Shown here: positions 17,121-28,203 of the stretch, piece after piece
How the letters are laid out: every line of letters starts with the position of its first letter
How positions within the stretch are numbered: the stretch's first letter is position 1
NCBI RefSeq assembly: GCF_040112705.1
Contig: NZ_CP157804.1
Location: 374,501 to 438,500 of the forward strand
Source: Flagellimonas sp. MMG031
GTDB taxonomy: Bacteria; Bacteroidota; Bacteroidia; Flavobacteriales; Flavobacteriaceae
DNA: 64,000 bases
Reading direction: 5' to 3'
Program-made: the position numbers and the translations under genes
The notes under the pieces: generated by a model
Database searches by the model: none
Told to the model about the DNA's origin: nothing
The model's input: the letters and a program-made list of their open reading frames with translations, nothing else

Positions 17121-17633
17121 ATGAAAAGACTTGTCTTCCTTATTTTCCCCATTTTGATTTTTTCCTGTGTTGAAGACACAAAGCAAGAGGTAAGTTCCAT
17201 CGACCCCGTGAACTGGAACAATAGAATAGCGTCGATTTCTGTGCAAGATTCACTAATGCAAGGCATTTCCTATCTATCCGTGTATTCGGAGATTTACAGC
17301 GAAACGGAACATCGCACGCATAATTTGACAAGTACCATCAGTATGCGAAATACCAACCTAAAGGATACCATCTACATCAATAAGGCCGAATATTTTGATA
17401 CCGAGGGAAGTCCCATCCGTAGCTATTTTGAGGAACCCATCTTTATCAGGCCCATGGAAACCGTGGAAATTGTAATCGATGAAAAGGACCGCTTGGGCGG
17501 AACAGGTGCTAACTTTCTTTTTCATTGGTCCATAAAACCCACCTCCAACGAACCTTATTTTGAAGGGGTCATGATTTCCACCTCGGGCCAGCAAGGCCTC
17601 TCCTTTACCACCCAAGGACGACGGGTGGAATAA
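17121..17633 (+). CDS. DUF3124 family lipoprotein
   Basis: A 170-residue lipoprotein. The start at 17121 gives MKRLVFLIFPILIFSC with a clean lipobox (Cys16); a longer open frame beginning at 16899 only overlaps sdpI and is ignored. The mature part matches DUF3124: YLSVYSEIYSETEHRTHNLTSTISMRN, YFEEPIFIRPMETVEIVI and GTGANFLFHWSIK, continuing to the end. Function unknown; location at a membrane surface is inferred from the lipobox. It sits 74 bp after sdpI on the same strand. Confidence 0.85.
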   Translation: MKRLVFLIFPILIFSCVEDTKQEVSSIDPVNWNNRIASISVQDSLMQGISYLSVYSEIYSETEHRTHNLTSTISMRNTNLKDTIYINKAEYFDTEGSPIRSYFEEPIFIRPMETVEIVIDEKDRLGGTGANFLFHWSIKPTSNEPYFEGVMISTSGQQGLSFTTQGRRVE

Positions 17634-17733
17634 GCTGAACACGTACAAATATCATAGTTTTACTCCCTCAATTATAGTATCTTGTCTATTGAATTTTTGG
17701 GAAATCCCATCCCAATTGACAAACATCAAGACT

Positions 17734-19401
17734 ATGACCGATTTACAGATTGCCAAAGGTGTTTCATTAAAACACATCTCTTCCATTGCCCAAAAATTCG
17801 GAATCAACCCCGAACAGATTGAAATGTTCGGAAAATACAAAGCAAAGCTTCCACTAAAGGCCATCAACCGCGAAAAGGCACAACAAAGTAATTTGGTTTT
17901 GGTATCGGCCATTTCGCCCACACCTGCGGGAGAAGGGAAAACCACCATGTCGATAGGTCTATCCGAAGGCTTGAACCGCCTAGGAAAAAAATCCACCGTT
18001 GTTTTGCGTGAGCCATCGCTGGGACCCGTTTTTGGGATTAAGGGCGGAGCTACAGGTGGTGGTCATTCCCAGGTACTGCCCATGGAGGACATCAACCTGC
18101 ATTTTACAGGCGATTTTGCGGCCATCGAAAAGGCGCACAACCTCTTATCGGCCATTATCGACAATAATATTCAAAGCAAAACCAACTCCTTGATGCTCGA
18201 TCCACGTACCATTGGATGGAAACGGGTGATGGACATGAACGATCGTTCCTTACGCCATATAATTGTTGGCTTGGGTGGAACTACTTCTGGCGTTCCCCGG
18301 GAAACGGGTTTTGATATTACCGCAGCATCCGAGATTATGGCCATTTTATGTTTGGCCGAAAGTCTGAGCGACCTCAAAACACGATTGGGCAATATATTCG
18401 TTGGTTACACTTATGATAAGAAACCCATCTACGCCAAGGATTTAAAGGCCGAAGGGGCCATGGCAGCACTATTGAAGGATGCCATTAAACCGAATTTGGT
18501 ACAGACCATTGAAGGGAATCCGGCCATTATCCATGGAGGCCCCTTTGCCAACATTGCCCAGGGAACCAACTCCGTGATAGCTACGCTAATGGGGATGTCC
18601 CATTCAGAATACACCGTGACCGAAGCAGGGTTTGGATTTGATCTCGGAGCCGAAAAATTCTTTGATATCAAGTGTCAAAGTGCTGGCTTGACGCCAAAGG
18701 CGGTTGTACTCACCACGACCATTAGAGCCTTAAAATATCATGGTGGTGCCGATTTAAAATCGTTGACCGAACCCAATGTGGCTGCCTTGAAAAAAGGATT
18801 GCCCAATTTGGAAAAACACTTGGAGAACATCGGAAAGTTTAAGGTGGTGCCCGTAATTGCCATCAATAAATTTACTACCGACACGGATGAAGAAATCGCC
18901 GTCATTAAAGAACTGGCAGCATCCAAAGGTGTACGCGTAGCGGTTGCCAATGTTTGGGCCAAAGGTGGCGATGGTGCCGAAGAATTGGCAAAGAACGTCA
19001 TCGATATTGTGGATTCAGGTGCTTCTGCATTCCAACCGCTTTACGATTGGAAGTCTTCCGTGAAGGAAAAAATATCCACCATTGCCACCGAAATCTACGG
19101 AGCAGAATATGTGGATTACACGGCCAAGGCCAAGGCTGACCTTCGAAAAATTGCGGATTTGGGGCTGGAGCAATTACCCGTTTGTATTGCCAAGACGCAG
19201 AAATCACTATCCGACAATCCGAAGCTTTTGGGTAGACCCAAGGATTTTATCATCACGGTACGCGAAATAGAAATAGCTGTAGGCGCGGGATTTTTGATTC
19301 CGATTACAGGCGACATTATGCGCATGCCCGGATTGCCAGCGCATCCAGCATCCGAGAAAATCGACATCAATGATGATGGCGAAATTACAGGTTTATTCTA
19401 A
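17734..19401 (+). CDS. fhs: Formate--tetrahydrofolate ligase
   Basis: The enzyme makes 10-formyl-THF from formate, THF and ATP, feeding purine and one-carbon metabolism. The 555-residue protein has the P-loop SPTPAGEGKTTMSIGL, the family segments LREPSLGPVFGIKGGATGGGHSQV and GGPFANIAQGTNSV, and ends with the conserved MRMPGLPAHPASEKID. The start at 17734 (MTDLQIAKGVSLKHI) is preferred over 17689 since only the shorter form fits the family N-terminus. A folate-related gene, formyl-THF cyclo-ligase, lies 29 kb away in this window. Confidence 0.97.
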   Translation: MTDLQIAKGVSLKHISSIAQKFGINPEQIEMFGKYKAKLPLKAINREKAQQSNLVLVSAISPTPAGEGKTTMSIGLSEGLNRLGKKSTVVLREPSLGPVFGIKGGATGGGHSQVLPMEDINLHFTGDFAAIEKAHNLLSAIIDNNIQSKTNSLMLDPRTIGWKRVMDMNDRSLRHIIVGLGGTTSGVPRETGFDITAASEIMAILCLAESLSDLKTRLGNIFVGYTYDKKPIYAKDLKAEGAMAALLKDAIKPNLVQTIEGNPAIIHGGPFANIAQGTNSVIATLMGMSHSEYTVTEAGFGFDLGAEKFFDIKCQSAGLTPKAVVLTTTIRALKYHGGADLKSLTEPNVAALKKGLPNLEKHLENIGKFKVVPVIAINKFTTDTDEEIAVIKELAASKGVRVAVANVWAKGGDGAEELAKNVIDIVDSGASAFQPLYDWKSSVKEKISTIATEIYGAEYVDYTAKAKADLRKIADLGLEQLPVCIAKTQKSLSDNPKLLGRPKDFIITVREIEIAVGAGFLIPITGDIMRMPGLPAHPASEKIDINDDGEITGLF

Positions 19402-19418
19402 ATCTAAATGGTTTGCAA

Positions 19419-19490
19419 TGTCATCTCGAGAGGAGTCGAGAGATCAAAATCTTAGCACTAAAACAGGTCTCGACTGCGCTCGACCTGACA
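19419..19490. repeat. Dispersed palindromic intergenic repeat, copy 1
   Basis: A 72-bp element bounded by TGTCA and TGACA, with inward arms containing CTCGAG..GAGTCGAGAG and TCTCGACTGCGCTCGACC. It lies between the convergent fhs and glyS genes. A related element in inverse orientation is at 28790-28862. It resembles the GTCGA-rich REP-like repeats common in Flavobacteriaceae intergenic regions. Confidence 0.75.
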
Positions 19491-19510
19491 CCTTTTATAA
19501 AATTGTAAGC

Positions 19511-21052
19511 TTAGATTTTCTGCAGCCAATAGCGCATATCCACTTCCTTGGAGATGATATCTTTCACCTCTGAAAGTTTTACGCGTTTTTGTTCCATGGT
19601 ATCCCTGTGGCGGATGGTCACTGTATCATCTTCCAAGGTTTGATGGTCCACGGTCACACAGAAAGGTGTTCCTGCAGCATCTTGACGACGGTAGCGACGC
19701 CCCACGGCATCCTTTTCATCATACTCTACATTAAAATCCCATTTAAGCTCATCCACCAACTTTTGTGCGACTTCAGGCAAACCATCACGCTTAAGCAATG
19801 GTAGAACAGCCACTTTGTTCGGTGCGAGCACTGCTGGAATCTTAAGTACGGTGCGCGTAGTCCCGTTTTCCAACTCTTCCTCTTGCAGAGCATGGGAGAA
19901 TACCGCCAAGAACATACGGTCTAATCCGATAGAAGTCTCCAACACATAAGGTGTATAGCTCTTATTTTCCTCATGGTCGAAATACTGGAGTTTTTTGCCC
20001 GAGTACTCTTCATGCTTGCCCAAATCGAAATCCGTACGGGAATGGATGCCTTCCAATTCCTTAAATCCAAAGGGGAACTTGAATTCAATATCGGCGGCAG
20101 CATCAGCATAGTGCGCCAATTTCTCATGATCGTGGAAACGATAGTTCTCCTCTCCCATACCCAAAGAAAGGTGCCACTTCATCCGTTTTTCCTTCCACGC
20201 TTCGTACCATTCCATTTGTGTGCCCGGTTTGATGAAGAATTGCATCTCCATCTGTTCAAACTCACGCATACGGAAGATAAACTGACGGGCCACGATTTCG
20301 TTACGGAAGGCTTTTCCTGTTTGGGCTATCCCAAACGGAATTTTCATCCTTCCCGTTTTCTGTACGTTCAAAAAGTTGACAAATATCCCTTGTGCGGTCT
20401 CCGGACGTAGATAAAGGTCCATGGCATTGTCTGCAGAAGCGCCCAATTTGGTACCGAACATCAAGTTAAACTGCTTGACATCGGTCCAGTTTTTTGATCC
20501 TGATAGTGGACAGGCAATCTCCAACTCCTCGATCAGGGCCTTTACATCGGCCAAATCCTCTTTGGCAAGGGATTGTCCCATTCGCTTAAGGATACCGTCA
20601 GCCTTTTCCTGATAATCCATCACCCGCTGATTGGTAGACATGAATTGCTCCTTATCAAAACTGTCACCGAATCGTTTGGTGGCCTTGGTCACCTCTTTGT
20701 CGATTTTGGCTTCGATTTTGGCTACGTAATCCTCGATAAGGACATCGGCACGGTATCTTTTTTTGGAATCCTTGTTATCGATCAATGGATCGTTGAAGGC
20801 ATCCACGTGGCCTGAGGCTTTCCAAGTGGTAGGATGCATAAATATGGCTGCATCGATGCCCACGATATTCTCATTGAGCTGCACCATGGCCTTCCACCAA
20901 TATTCGCGAATGTTTTTTTTTAGCTCCGCCCCGTTCTGACCATAGTCGTAAACAGCGCTGAGTCCATCATAGATCTCACTGGATTGAAATACGTATCCGT
21001 ACTCCTTTGCATGGGAGATAACCTTCTTAAAAATGTCTTCCTGATTTGCCAT
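19511..21052 (-). CDS. glyS: Glycine--tRNA ligase (homodimeric type)
   Basis: A class II synthetase of the alpha2 type, 513 residues. Recognisable parts are the N-terminal YGYVFQSSEIYDGLSAVYDYGQNG, motif-type segments YLRPETAQGIFVNF and RNEIVARQFIFRMREFEQ, and the C-terminal anticodon-binding domain from LAPNKVAVLPLL. The order and length fit the eukaryote-like glycyl-tRNA synthetase used by Bacteroidota. It starts 36 bp after the stop of a membrane coiled-coil gene on the same strand. Symbol glyS or glyQS are both used for this type. Confidence 0.95.
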   Translation of the reverse strand: MANQEDIFKKVISHAKEYGYVFQSSEIYDGLSAVYDYGQNGAELKKNIREYWWKAMVQLNENIVGIDAAIFMHPTTWKASGHVDAFNDPLIDNKDSKKRYRADVLIEDYVAKIEAKIDKEVTKATKRFGDSFDKEQFMSTNQRVMDYQEKADGILKRMGQSLAKEDLADVKALIEELEIACPLSGSKNWTDVKQFNLMFGTKLGASADNAMDLYLRPETAQGIFVNFLNVQKTGRMKIPFGIAQTGKAFRNEIVARQFIFRMREFEQMEMQFFIKPGTQMEWYEAWKEKRMKWHLSLGMGEENYRFHDHEKLAHYADAAADIEFKFPFGFKELEGIHSRTDFDLGKHEEYSGKKLQYFDHEENKSYTPYVLETSIGLDRMFLAVFSHALQEEELENGTTRTVLKIPAVLAPNKVAVLPLLKRDGLPEVAQKLVDELKWDFNVEYDEKDAVGRRYRRQDAAGTPFCVTVDHQTLEDDTVTIRHRDTMEQKRVKLSEVKDIISKEVDMRYWLQKI

Positions 21053-21088
21053 TGGGCAAAAATAGAATTTTACCCAAAAAGTAGTATG

Positions 21089-21985
21089 TTATTTCAGCTG
21101 AAATTCGGTGGAAGCCAACAATCTTTCGTCCTCGAATACATTTAGGGTGTAAATTCCCTCTGCCAAAGAACCTTCGGGCACGGTAATGGCGTCACAGATA
21201 CTGATTTCCTTCCCAGTGTACACAATTTCCACCTTTTTGCTGTAGGTGTTGCCACTCACTGAAATGGTGCTGGCATTGTCCTCGATGATGGCCATATTCG
21301 GGTCCAAAAACTGCAGGTAGAGCACCTTAATGTCTCCTTTGGAATTGGGATCACTTAAGATGGTGACACATCCCCGTAACTTCTCTATTACCGATGCCTT
21401 GTTGGTTTTGATGGGACGGCCGGCCCGCAATCTAAAACCGCTTCCCTCGGCATCCTGTAATTTCAGGTAACTTTTAATACGTAATTCCCTTGTCAACTCC
21501 TTATTGGTCTCCCGCAATAACGATTCGGTCTGTTGCATGCTGCTGGCCCTTCCCCTGAGCTCTTCCAGTTGCTTAATGGTCTCGTTGTACTTGTTTGCCA
21601 AGAGGCTATTGTTGTACCGAAGAAAGTTGTTTTTTAGCTTAAGGCTGTCAAATCTCAACTCCAACTTTCTCAGTTCCTTTCGTGTCTCCTTCAGTTTGGT
21701 GATGCTAAAATTGAGCCTACCTACGGAATCCAGCAATTGCTGTACCCTAAAACGAGAGGTCTGTAGTTCGATTTCGTTGACCTCGTTCAACCCGGACAAA
21801 CGGTCCACTTCGGCACGCATCAATGTCAAATCCTTGACCAAAAGTGATTTTTCTTCCTCTAGGTAGATCATTTGGTTTTTGGACTGGGCGTAGCTGTAAT
21901 AAAATGCAATAAGAATCCCCACAATTACCGCAACCATAGCGGCAAAGATAATTTTGTAGTTAAAAGTGTTATCTTGGGAGTTCAT
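21089..21985 (-). CDS. Membrane-anchored coiled-coil protein of unknown function
   Basis: Not a family I can name. The 298-residue protein has a short cytoplasmic head, one transmembrane helix at about 10-31 (IIFAAMVAVIVGILIAFYYS), a long Leu/Glu/Arg-rich coiled coil from about 40 to 170 (heptad-like LEEEKSLLVKDLTLMRAEVDRL), and a C-terminal beta-rich domain (about 180-298) with LRGCVTILSDPNSKGDIKVLYLQF and a final GIYTLNVFEDERLLASTEFQLK-type Ig-like strand pattern. Similar Bacteroidota proteins are often loosely annotated as chromosome-partitioning proteins without evidence. It lies upstream of glyS (36 bp) and divergent from comF across 34 bp. Confidence 0.8.
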   Translation of the reverse strand: MNSQDNTFNYKIIFAAMVAVIVGILIAFYYSYAQSKNQMIYLEEEKSLLVKDLTLMRAEVDRLSGLNEVNEIELQTSRFRVQQLLDSVGRLNFSITKLKETRKELRKLELRFDSLKLKNNFLRYNNSLLANKYNETIKQLEELRGRASSMQQTESLLRETNKELTRELRIKSYLKLQDAEGSGFRLRAGRPIKTNKASVIEKLRGCVTILSDPNSKGDIKVLYLQFLDPNMAIIEDNASTISVSGNTYSKKVEIVYTGKEISICDAITVPEGSLAEGIYTLNVFEDERLLASTEFQLK

Positions 21986-22019
21986 GGGGTTGACAGACTA
22001 CGCTAAAAATGTATAAGAT

Positions 22020-22730
22020 TTGACACCAAAAAGGTTGGCTAAGATAATAAACGAGATTAACAACATCCTATTGCCAAGGGCATGTTTTGGATGTAATGCC
22101 CAATTATTTAGGGGAGAACACGTTTTGTGTGCCGTTTGTCGACATGATGTGCCACTCACCGATCATAACTATCTGGAAGAAAACGCTGTGGACCGCATAT
22201 TTTATGGTAGAATTCCCATAAAAAAGGCGGCATCTTTCGTTTATTTCTCCAAAAATGGCCTAGTAAAAAATGTACTGCATTGGCTTAAGTACAAAAATCA
22301 AGAACAGATCGGTGGTTTTTTTGGGGATTGGTGCGGCACCCTTTTGAAAGAATCTGGCCAACTGAAGGATATTGATGTTGTAGTCCCGGTTCCCTTACAC
22401 CCCAAGAAATTGAAAAAACGGGGGTATAACCAAGTGGCATTGTTCGCCCGCCACGTAGCGCAGCATATCGGAGCGGATTATTGCGACAATTGGCTGATTA
22501 AGACCAAGAACACCAAAACCCAGACCAAGAAAGGCCGGCAAACGAGATGGGAAAGTTCCAAGGACGCCTTTGCCCTCGACTTTTCCAAAAATATCTCCTA
22601 TACAAGAGTTCTATTGGTCGACGATGTGATCACAACGGGTGCCACCATCGAGTCCTGCGCTCGGGCCTTGCTGCAGGTAAAAGGATTGGAAGTTTCTGTT
22701 TTGAGTATGGCGGTGGTGCCAGAGGGTTAA
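22020..22730 (+). CDS. comF: ComF-family phosphoribosyltransferase-like protein
   Basis: A 236-residue protein with an N-terminal zinc-ribbon (LLPRACFGCNAQLF, later CAVCRHD) and a type I phosphoribosyltransferase domain: VVPVPLHPKKLKKRGYNQVALFAR and the PRPP loop VLLVDDVITTGATIESC. ComF members take part in DNA uptake during natural transformation in several bacteria. The start is TTG at 22020 (TTG ACA CCA AAA); no in-frame ATG precedes the zinc site. It is the first gene of a plus-strand pair, 65 bp before the Ig-like lipoprotein gene. Confidence 0.92.
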   Translation: MTPKRLAKIINEINNILLPRACFGCNAQLFRGEHVLCAVCRHDVPLTDHNYLEENAVDRIFYGRIPIKKAASFVYFSKNGLVKNVLHWLKYKNQEQIGGFFGDWCGTLLKESGQLKDIDVVVPVPLHPKKLKKRGYNQVALFARHVAQHIGADYCDNWLIKTKNTKTQTKKGRQTRWESSKDAFALDFSKNISYTRVLLVDDVITTGATIESCARALLQVKGLEVSVLSMAVVPEG

Positions 22731-22794
22731 ATTTTGCCAATGCGGTATCGCATTTTTTAAATTAGTTGTTTCTTTGTTCCACAATGTTTTCGGC

Positions 22795-24414
22795 ATGGTT
22801 TATTTGAAAAAATCGTTGGGACTTCTTTTTTTCGCATTTATGGTGATGGCCCTTTGGCAATGCGCCAAGAGAGGTTCTCCCAGCGGCGGTCCCAAGGATA
22901 CGACGCCCCCCCAGTTGGTAAGGGCCGAACCAGAAAACTTTACCACCAATTTCAAGGCAAAGAAAATACGCCTCTATTTCGATGAGCTTATCAAACTGGA
23001 AGATGTCCAAAACCAGTTGGTCGTTTCGCCCCCATTTAAAAACCCAGCTACCATAACACCCATGGGTGCTCCCAGCAAGTATATCGAAGTGGAGATAAAG
23101 GATACGCTGAGGGAAAACACTACTTACACCATTAATTTTGGACAAAGTATTGTAGACAACAACGAAAAAAACCCAAACAGTTTTTTGACCTATGTGTTTT
23201 CGACAGGAGATTATTTGGATTCCTTGACCCTGACCGGGGCTGTTTCGGATGCGGTCAATCTTAAGGCAGATGAATTTATCAGTGTGATGCTCTACGAGAT
23301 GGACAGCACCTACACAGATTCCACGGTGTTCAAACAGCCACCTTTGTACATCACCAACACTGGAGATAGTTTGCCCTTTTTTGAACTAAAAAACCTGAAA
23401 GGGGGTAAATACGCCCTTTTTGGGCTCAAGGATGTGAACAAAAACAATATGTTCGATCAATCCCAGGATAAAATCGGTTTTATTGCCGATACCATTACCG
23501 TACCAACAGATTCCATATATGTATTGAACCTGTTTAGGGAACAGCTTAATTACAAGGCATCGGTACCCAGTATGGTGGCCAAGAACAAGATCATATTTGG
23601 ATACCAAGGAGATTACAGGGACATGGTCATCGAATCCTTGACCACCTTGCCGGACTCTGTGAGCACTACCCTTTTAAAAGAAAGGGACAAAGACACCTTG
23701 AATTATTGGCTTAGCCCGACAGAATTGGACTCGATTATCTTCACTGTTCAAAACGACAAAGTCGAGGCCATCGATACGTTTACGGTAAAAATGCGTGACC
23801 TTCCCATGGATTCCTTAAAACTATCCACCTCTGTAACGGGGAAGTTCAATTTTGAGGACAAATTCAGCATATTGGCTAATACTCCCATTGTTGCGTTGGA
23901 TACCAGTCAAGTTTCTCTCAATGTGAGCGATTCCATTCCCATGCCTTACACTTTTGTCTTGGATACCCTTAAAAACAAGGTAGATTTTGATTTTGAGGTA
24001 GAGCCCAATCAAAAGTATTCCTTCTCGCTACTGCCCGGTGCCATCACTGATTTTTTTGGCATGCAAAACGATACCCTGGACTACAACCTATCAACTGGAA
24101 GTTTTGCCGATTACGGTAACCTTAGGATGATTTTCGGTAGCGACGTAACCTATCCCATCGTTGTGCAGTTGACCAATGAAAAGGGTGTGGTGCAACGCGA
24201 AATAGTCGCCTCGGAAGCACAAACCTTTGAATTTAACCATCTCAACCCCGGGAATTATATCGCCCGCGTTATTTTTGATTCGAACGGAAACGGAAAATGG
24301 GATACGGGAAATTACTTGAAAAAACAGCAGCCCGAAAAAATCAGCTATTATCCTGGTACTATCGAAATCAGAGCAAATTGGGAAAAGGAAGAAACCTTTA
24401 TTCTATCAAACTAA
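22795..24414 (+). CDS. SbsA-like Ig domain lipoprotein
   Basis: A 539-residue exported lipoprotein: the start at 22795 gives a signal ending MALWQC (Cys20), followed by KRGSPSGGPKDTTPPQLVRAEPENFT, the hallmark opening of Bacteroidota proteins with an N-terminal bacterial Ig-like (Big_5/SbsA) domain (about 35-130, FDELIKLEDVQNQLVVSPP). The rest is beta-rich with Asp-Thr/Ser-Leu repeats, and near the C-terminus FDSNGNGKWDTGNYLKKQQPE is a conserved element. Probably on the cell surface or periplasmic; function unknown. An upstream in-frame ATG at 22774 would precede the signal and is not favoured. Its 3' end overlaps the convergent nitrilase gene by 17 bp. Confidence 0.85.
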   Translation: MVYLKKSLGLLFFAFMVMALWQCAKRGSPSGGPKDTTPPQLVRAEPENFTTNFKAKKIRLYFDELIKLEDVQNQLVVSPPFKNPATITPMGAPSKYIEVEIKDTLRENTTYTINFGQSIVDNNEKNPNSFLTYVFSTGDYLDSLTLTGAVSDAVNLKADEFISVMLYEMDSTYTDSTVFKQPPLYITNTGDSLPFFELKNLKGGKYALFGLKDVNKNNMFDQSQDKIGFIADTITVPTDSIYVLNLFREQLNYKASVPSMVAKNKIIFGYQGDYRDMVIESLTTLPDSVSTTLLKERDKDTLNYWLSPTELDSIIFTVQNDKVEAIDTFTVKMRDLPMDSLKLSTSVTGKFNFEDKFSILANTPIVALDTSQVSLNVSDSIPMPYTFVLDTLKNKVDFDFEVEPNQKYSFSLLPGAITDFFGMQNDTLDYNLSTGSFADYGNLRMIFGSDVTYPIVVQLTNEKGVVQREIVASEAQTFEFNHLNPGNYIARVIFDSNGNGKWDTGNYLKKQQPEKISYYPGTIEIRANWEKEETFILSN

Positions 24415-25174
24415 AGCGGTCCCTGTCCTCCAAAAATCGTAATTGTTTTCTGGTATCTTCGACATGGGCCCTGTCCAAAGTGGCGTAAAGTACCTCTTCC
24501 TTTTCGGAATAACATAATTGCTCTCCTAGCACATCGTATACTGCGGAATGTCCGGTATATTCGAAATCAGCACCATCCAAACCTACACGATTGACACCGA
24601 TGCAATAAGCCATGTTTTCAATCGCCCTTGCTTTCAACAGCGTATCCCAAGCGGCAATTCTTTTCTTGGGCCAGTTGGCTACGTACATCAGCACATCGTA
24701 ATCCTCCACATTTCTGGACCACACTGGAAATCGCAAATCGTAACAAATCATGGGGCAGATTTTAAATCCTTTATAGTCCAAAATAAGTTTTTCGTTTCCT
24801 GCCTCGTACACTTGATCCTCTCCTGCCAAGGTAAAGGTGTGTTTTTTATCATAATGCTTGAAGGAACCATCAGGATAGACAAAAAACAATCGATTGTAAA
24901 ATTTATCTTCCTCTTGAAAAACAATGCTCCCGACCACGGCCGAGTCCTTGTCCTTTGCCAAAGCCCTCATCCAATCCACCGTAATCTCCCCTTCCGATGG
25001 CTCCATATTTCCGGGGTTCATGGTAAAGCCACTGGTAAACATTTCGGGAAGAACAATAACATCCACATCATCTGGTATACTTTCGATTTTCTCATCAAAC
25101 ATCTTCCTATTGCTTACCGGGTCTTCCCAATGCAATGTGGTTTGAATCAAAGCAATGTTCAAGGTTTTGGACAT
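24398..25174 (-). CDS. Nitrilase-superfamily amidohydrolase (omega-amidase-like)
   Basis: A 258-residue cytoplasmic C-N hydrolase with the catalytic triad in place: Glu44 in VLPEMFTSGF, Lys110 in HYDKKHTF and Cys144 in PMICYDLRFPVW. The combination TSGFTMNP and CYDLRFPVWSRN is typical of YafV / omega-amidase proteins that hydrolyse alpha-ketoglutaramate or ketosuccinamate, a repair activity for transamination by-products. Start MSKTLNIALIQT at 25174. The preceding ankyrin gene would have stopped exactly one base before this ATG but for a frameshift and now runs 68 bp into this gene. Confidence 0.92.
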   Translation of the reverse strand: MSKTLNIALIQTTLHWEDPVSNRKMFDEKIESIPDDVDVIVLPEMFTSGFTMNPGNMEPSEGEITVDWMRALAKDKDSAVVGSIVFQEEDKFYNRLFFVYPDGSFKHYDKKHTFTLAGEDQVYEAGNEKLILDYKGFKICPMICYDLRFPVWSRNVEDYDVLMYVANWPKKRIAAWDTLLKARAIENMAYCIGVNRVGLDGADFEYTGHSAVYDVLGEQLCYSEKEEVLYATLDRAHVEDTRKQLRFLEDRDRFSLIE

Positions 25175-25658
25175 CTAGTATTGTTTTAAGAGTTCCTCCA
25201 GTTCCGTGTTTCCTTGTTCCTTGTTCCTTCACCAAGTCCATGGCGGTGTTGCCGCGTGCATCCTTCACCGATGCATCGGCCCCATGCTTTAAAAGCATTT
25301 CGGCAATATCCTTTCGGTTAAAAGTGACTGCGTAGATGAGACAGGTAGCGCCCATAGCGTTTTTTTGGCTTACATTGGCACCAGCATCAATCAGTTTTTG
25401 GGCAATATCCGTATAGCCCTTAAAGCAAACTCCCATAAGTGCGGTATTGCCCGAACCATCCAAGGCATCTACTTTGGCACCTTTTTTTAGTAAAAAATCT
25501 ACCAAATCGGTATGGCCATAATATGCGGCCAACAATAATGGTGTGGAGCCCCTTTCATCTTTGACTTCCAGCAAAGCTGGGTCGTTGTTCAGTAGCTTTT
25601 GTACGGTCTCCAAATTGCCCGACCGTATCTGATTGAAAAGTTCCTGCTTGTTGTTCAT
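25107..25658 (-). CDS. Ankyrin-repeat protein with frameshifted C-terminus
   Basis: A soluble protein of ankyrin repeats: four units from about residue 35 (RGSTPLLLAAYYGHTDLVDF, GNTALMGVCFKGYTDIAQKL, GATCLIYAVTFNRKDIAEML, GNTAMDLVKEQG). After KEQG the frame is shifted by a 7-bp tandem duplication (ttgttcc at 25214-25220 and 25221-25227 on the plus strand). Removing one copy restores VKEQGNTELEELLKQY and a TAG at 25175-25177, touching the nitrilase ATG. As it stands the gene continues 68 bp into the nitrilase gene with an unrelated basic tail. It lies just downstream of katG; ankyrin proteins beside catalase genes are known in other bacteria (AnkB with KatA in Pseudomonas), where they support catalase activity. 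The first four repeats are intact, so the product may still work. Confidence 0.85.
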   Translation of the reverse strand: MNNKQELFNQIRSGNLETVQKLLNNDPALLEVKDERGSTPLLLAAYYGHTDLVDFLLKKGAKVDALDGSGNTALMGVCFKGYTDIAQKLIDAGANVSQKNAMGATCLIYAVTFNRKDIAEMLLKHGADASVKDARGNTAMDLVKEQGTRKHGTGGTLKTILDVQNLEHCFDSNHIALGRPGKQ

Positions 25659-25675
25659 AGCTCTGGGAAAGTTAT

Positions 25676-25710
25676 AAAAAAACTGCCATAACCTTGTGGG
25701 GTCATGGCAG
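25676..25710 (-). terminator. Intrinsic terminator after katG
   Basis: A 7-bp stem, CTGCCAT at 25683-25689 and ATGGCAG at 25704-25710, is followed on the minus strand by seven T (25676-25682). It lies between the katG stop and the ankyrin gene start, so the ankyrin gene depends on readthrough or its own promoter. Confidence 0.85.
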
Positions 25711-25754
25711 CATTTAATTCAATTTTCTTTTTCTATTCACTCGCTCCGGTGGAC

Positions 25755-27983
<2,229 letters not shown>

Positions 27984-28064
27984 TTATATTAATTTTCAGT
28001 TCCTTAAAGATACTAAATTGCTTGCCTAGACCATAGACGTTTGATATTAATATATTATTAAAAC

Positions 28065-28079
28065 ATAGTTTTTCTCTAT
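28065..28079. promoter_or_regulatory. Possible OxyR-like site upstream of katG
   Basis: ATAGTTTTTCTCTAT fits the OxyR half-site pattern ATAG-N7-CTAT with most inner positions agreeing. A weaker ATAG-N7-ATAT copy begins 32 bp to the left (28033-28047), not the classical 22-bp phasing. OxyR control of katG is common, but this is a short AT-rich match. Confidence 0.3.
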
Positions 28080-28173
28080 TGGTTTTACCTCCTTTGATCG
28101 AGTTCCTTGATTTTCTATATTTTCCTTAACACTATTTGGCAAACCCTTTCCAAATTGGAGCAAGTTGTTTGGT

Positions 28174-28181
28174 TACTTTTG
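28174..28181 (+). promoter_or_regulatory. Candidate -7 box for the SYLF-domain gene
   Basis: TACTTTTG matches TAnnTTTG exactly, 22 bases before the ATG at 28204; a TTG at 28155-28157 lies 16 bp upstream. The box overlaps the TTG that opens the longer frame, supporting the ATG start. Confidence 0.45.
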
Positions 28182-28203
28182 ATTGAACCTTAATAATGAC
28201 ACG

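Noticed and set aside
24548..25189. Plus-strand open frame of 213 residues
   Set aside because: Antisense to the nitrilase gene, which has its Glu-Lys-Cys triad; no domain visible in the shadow frame.
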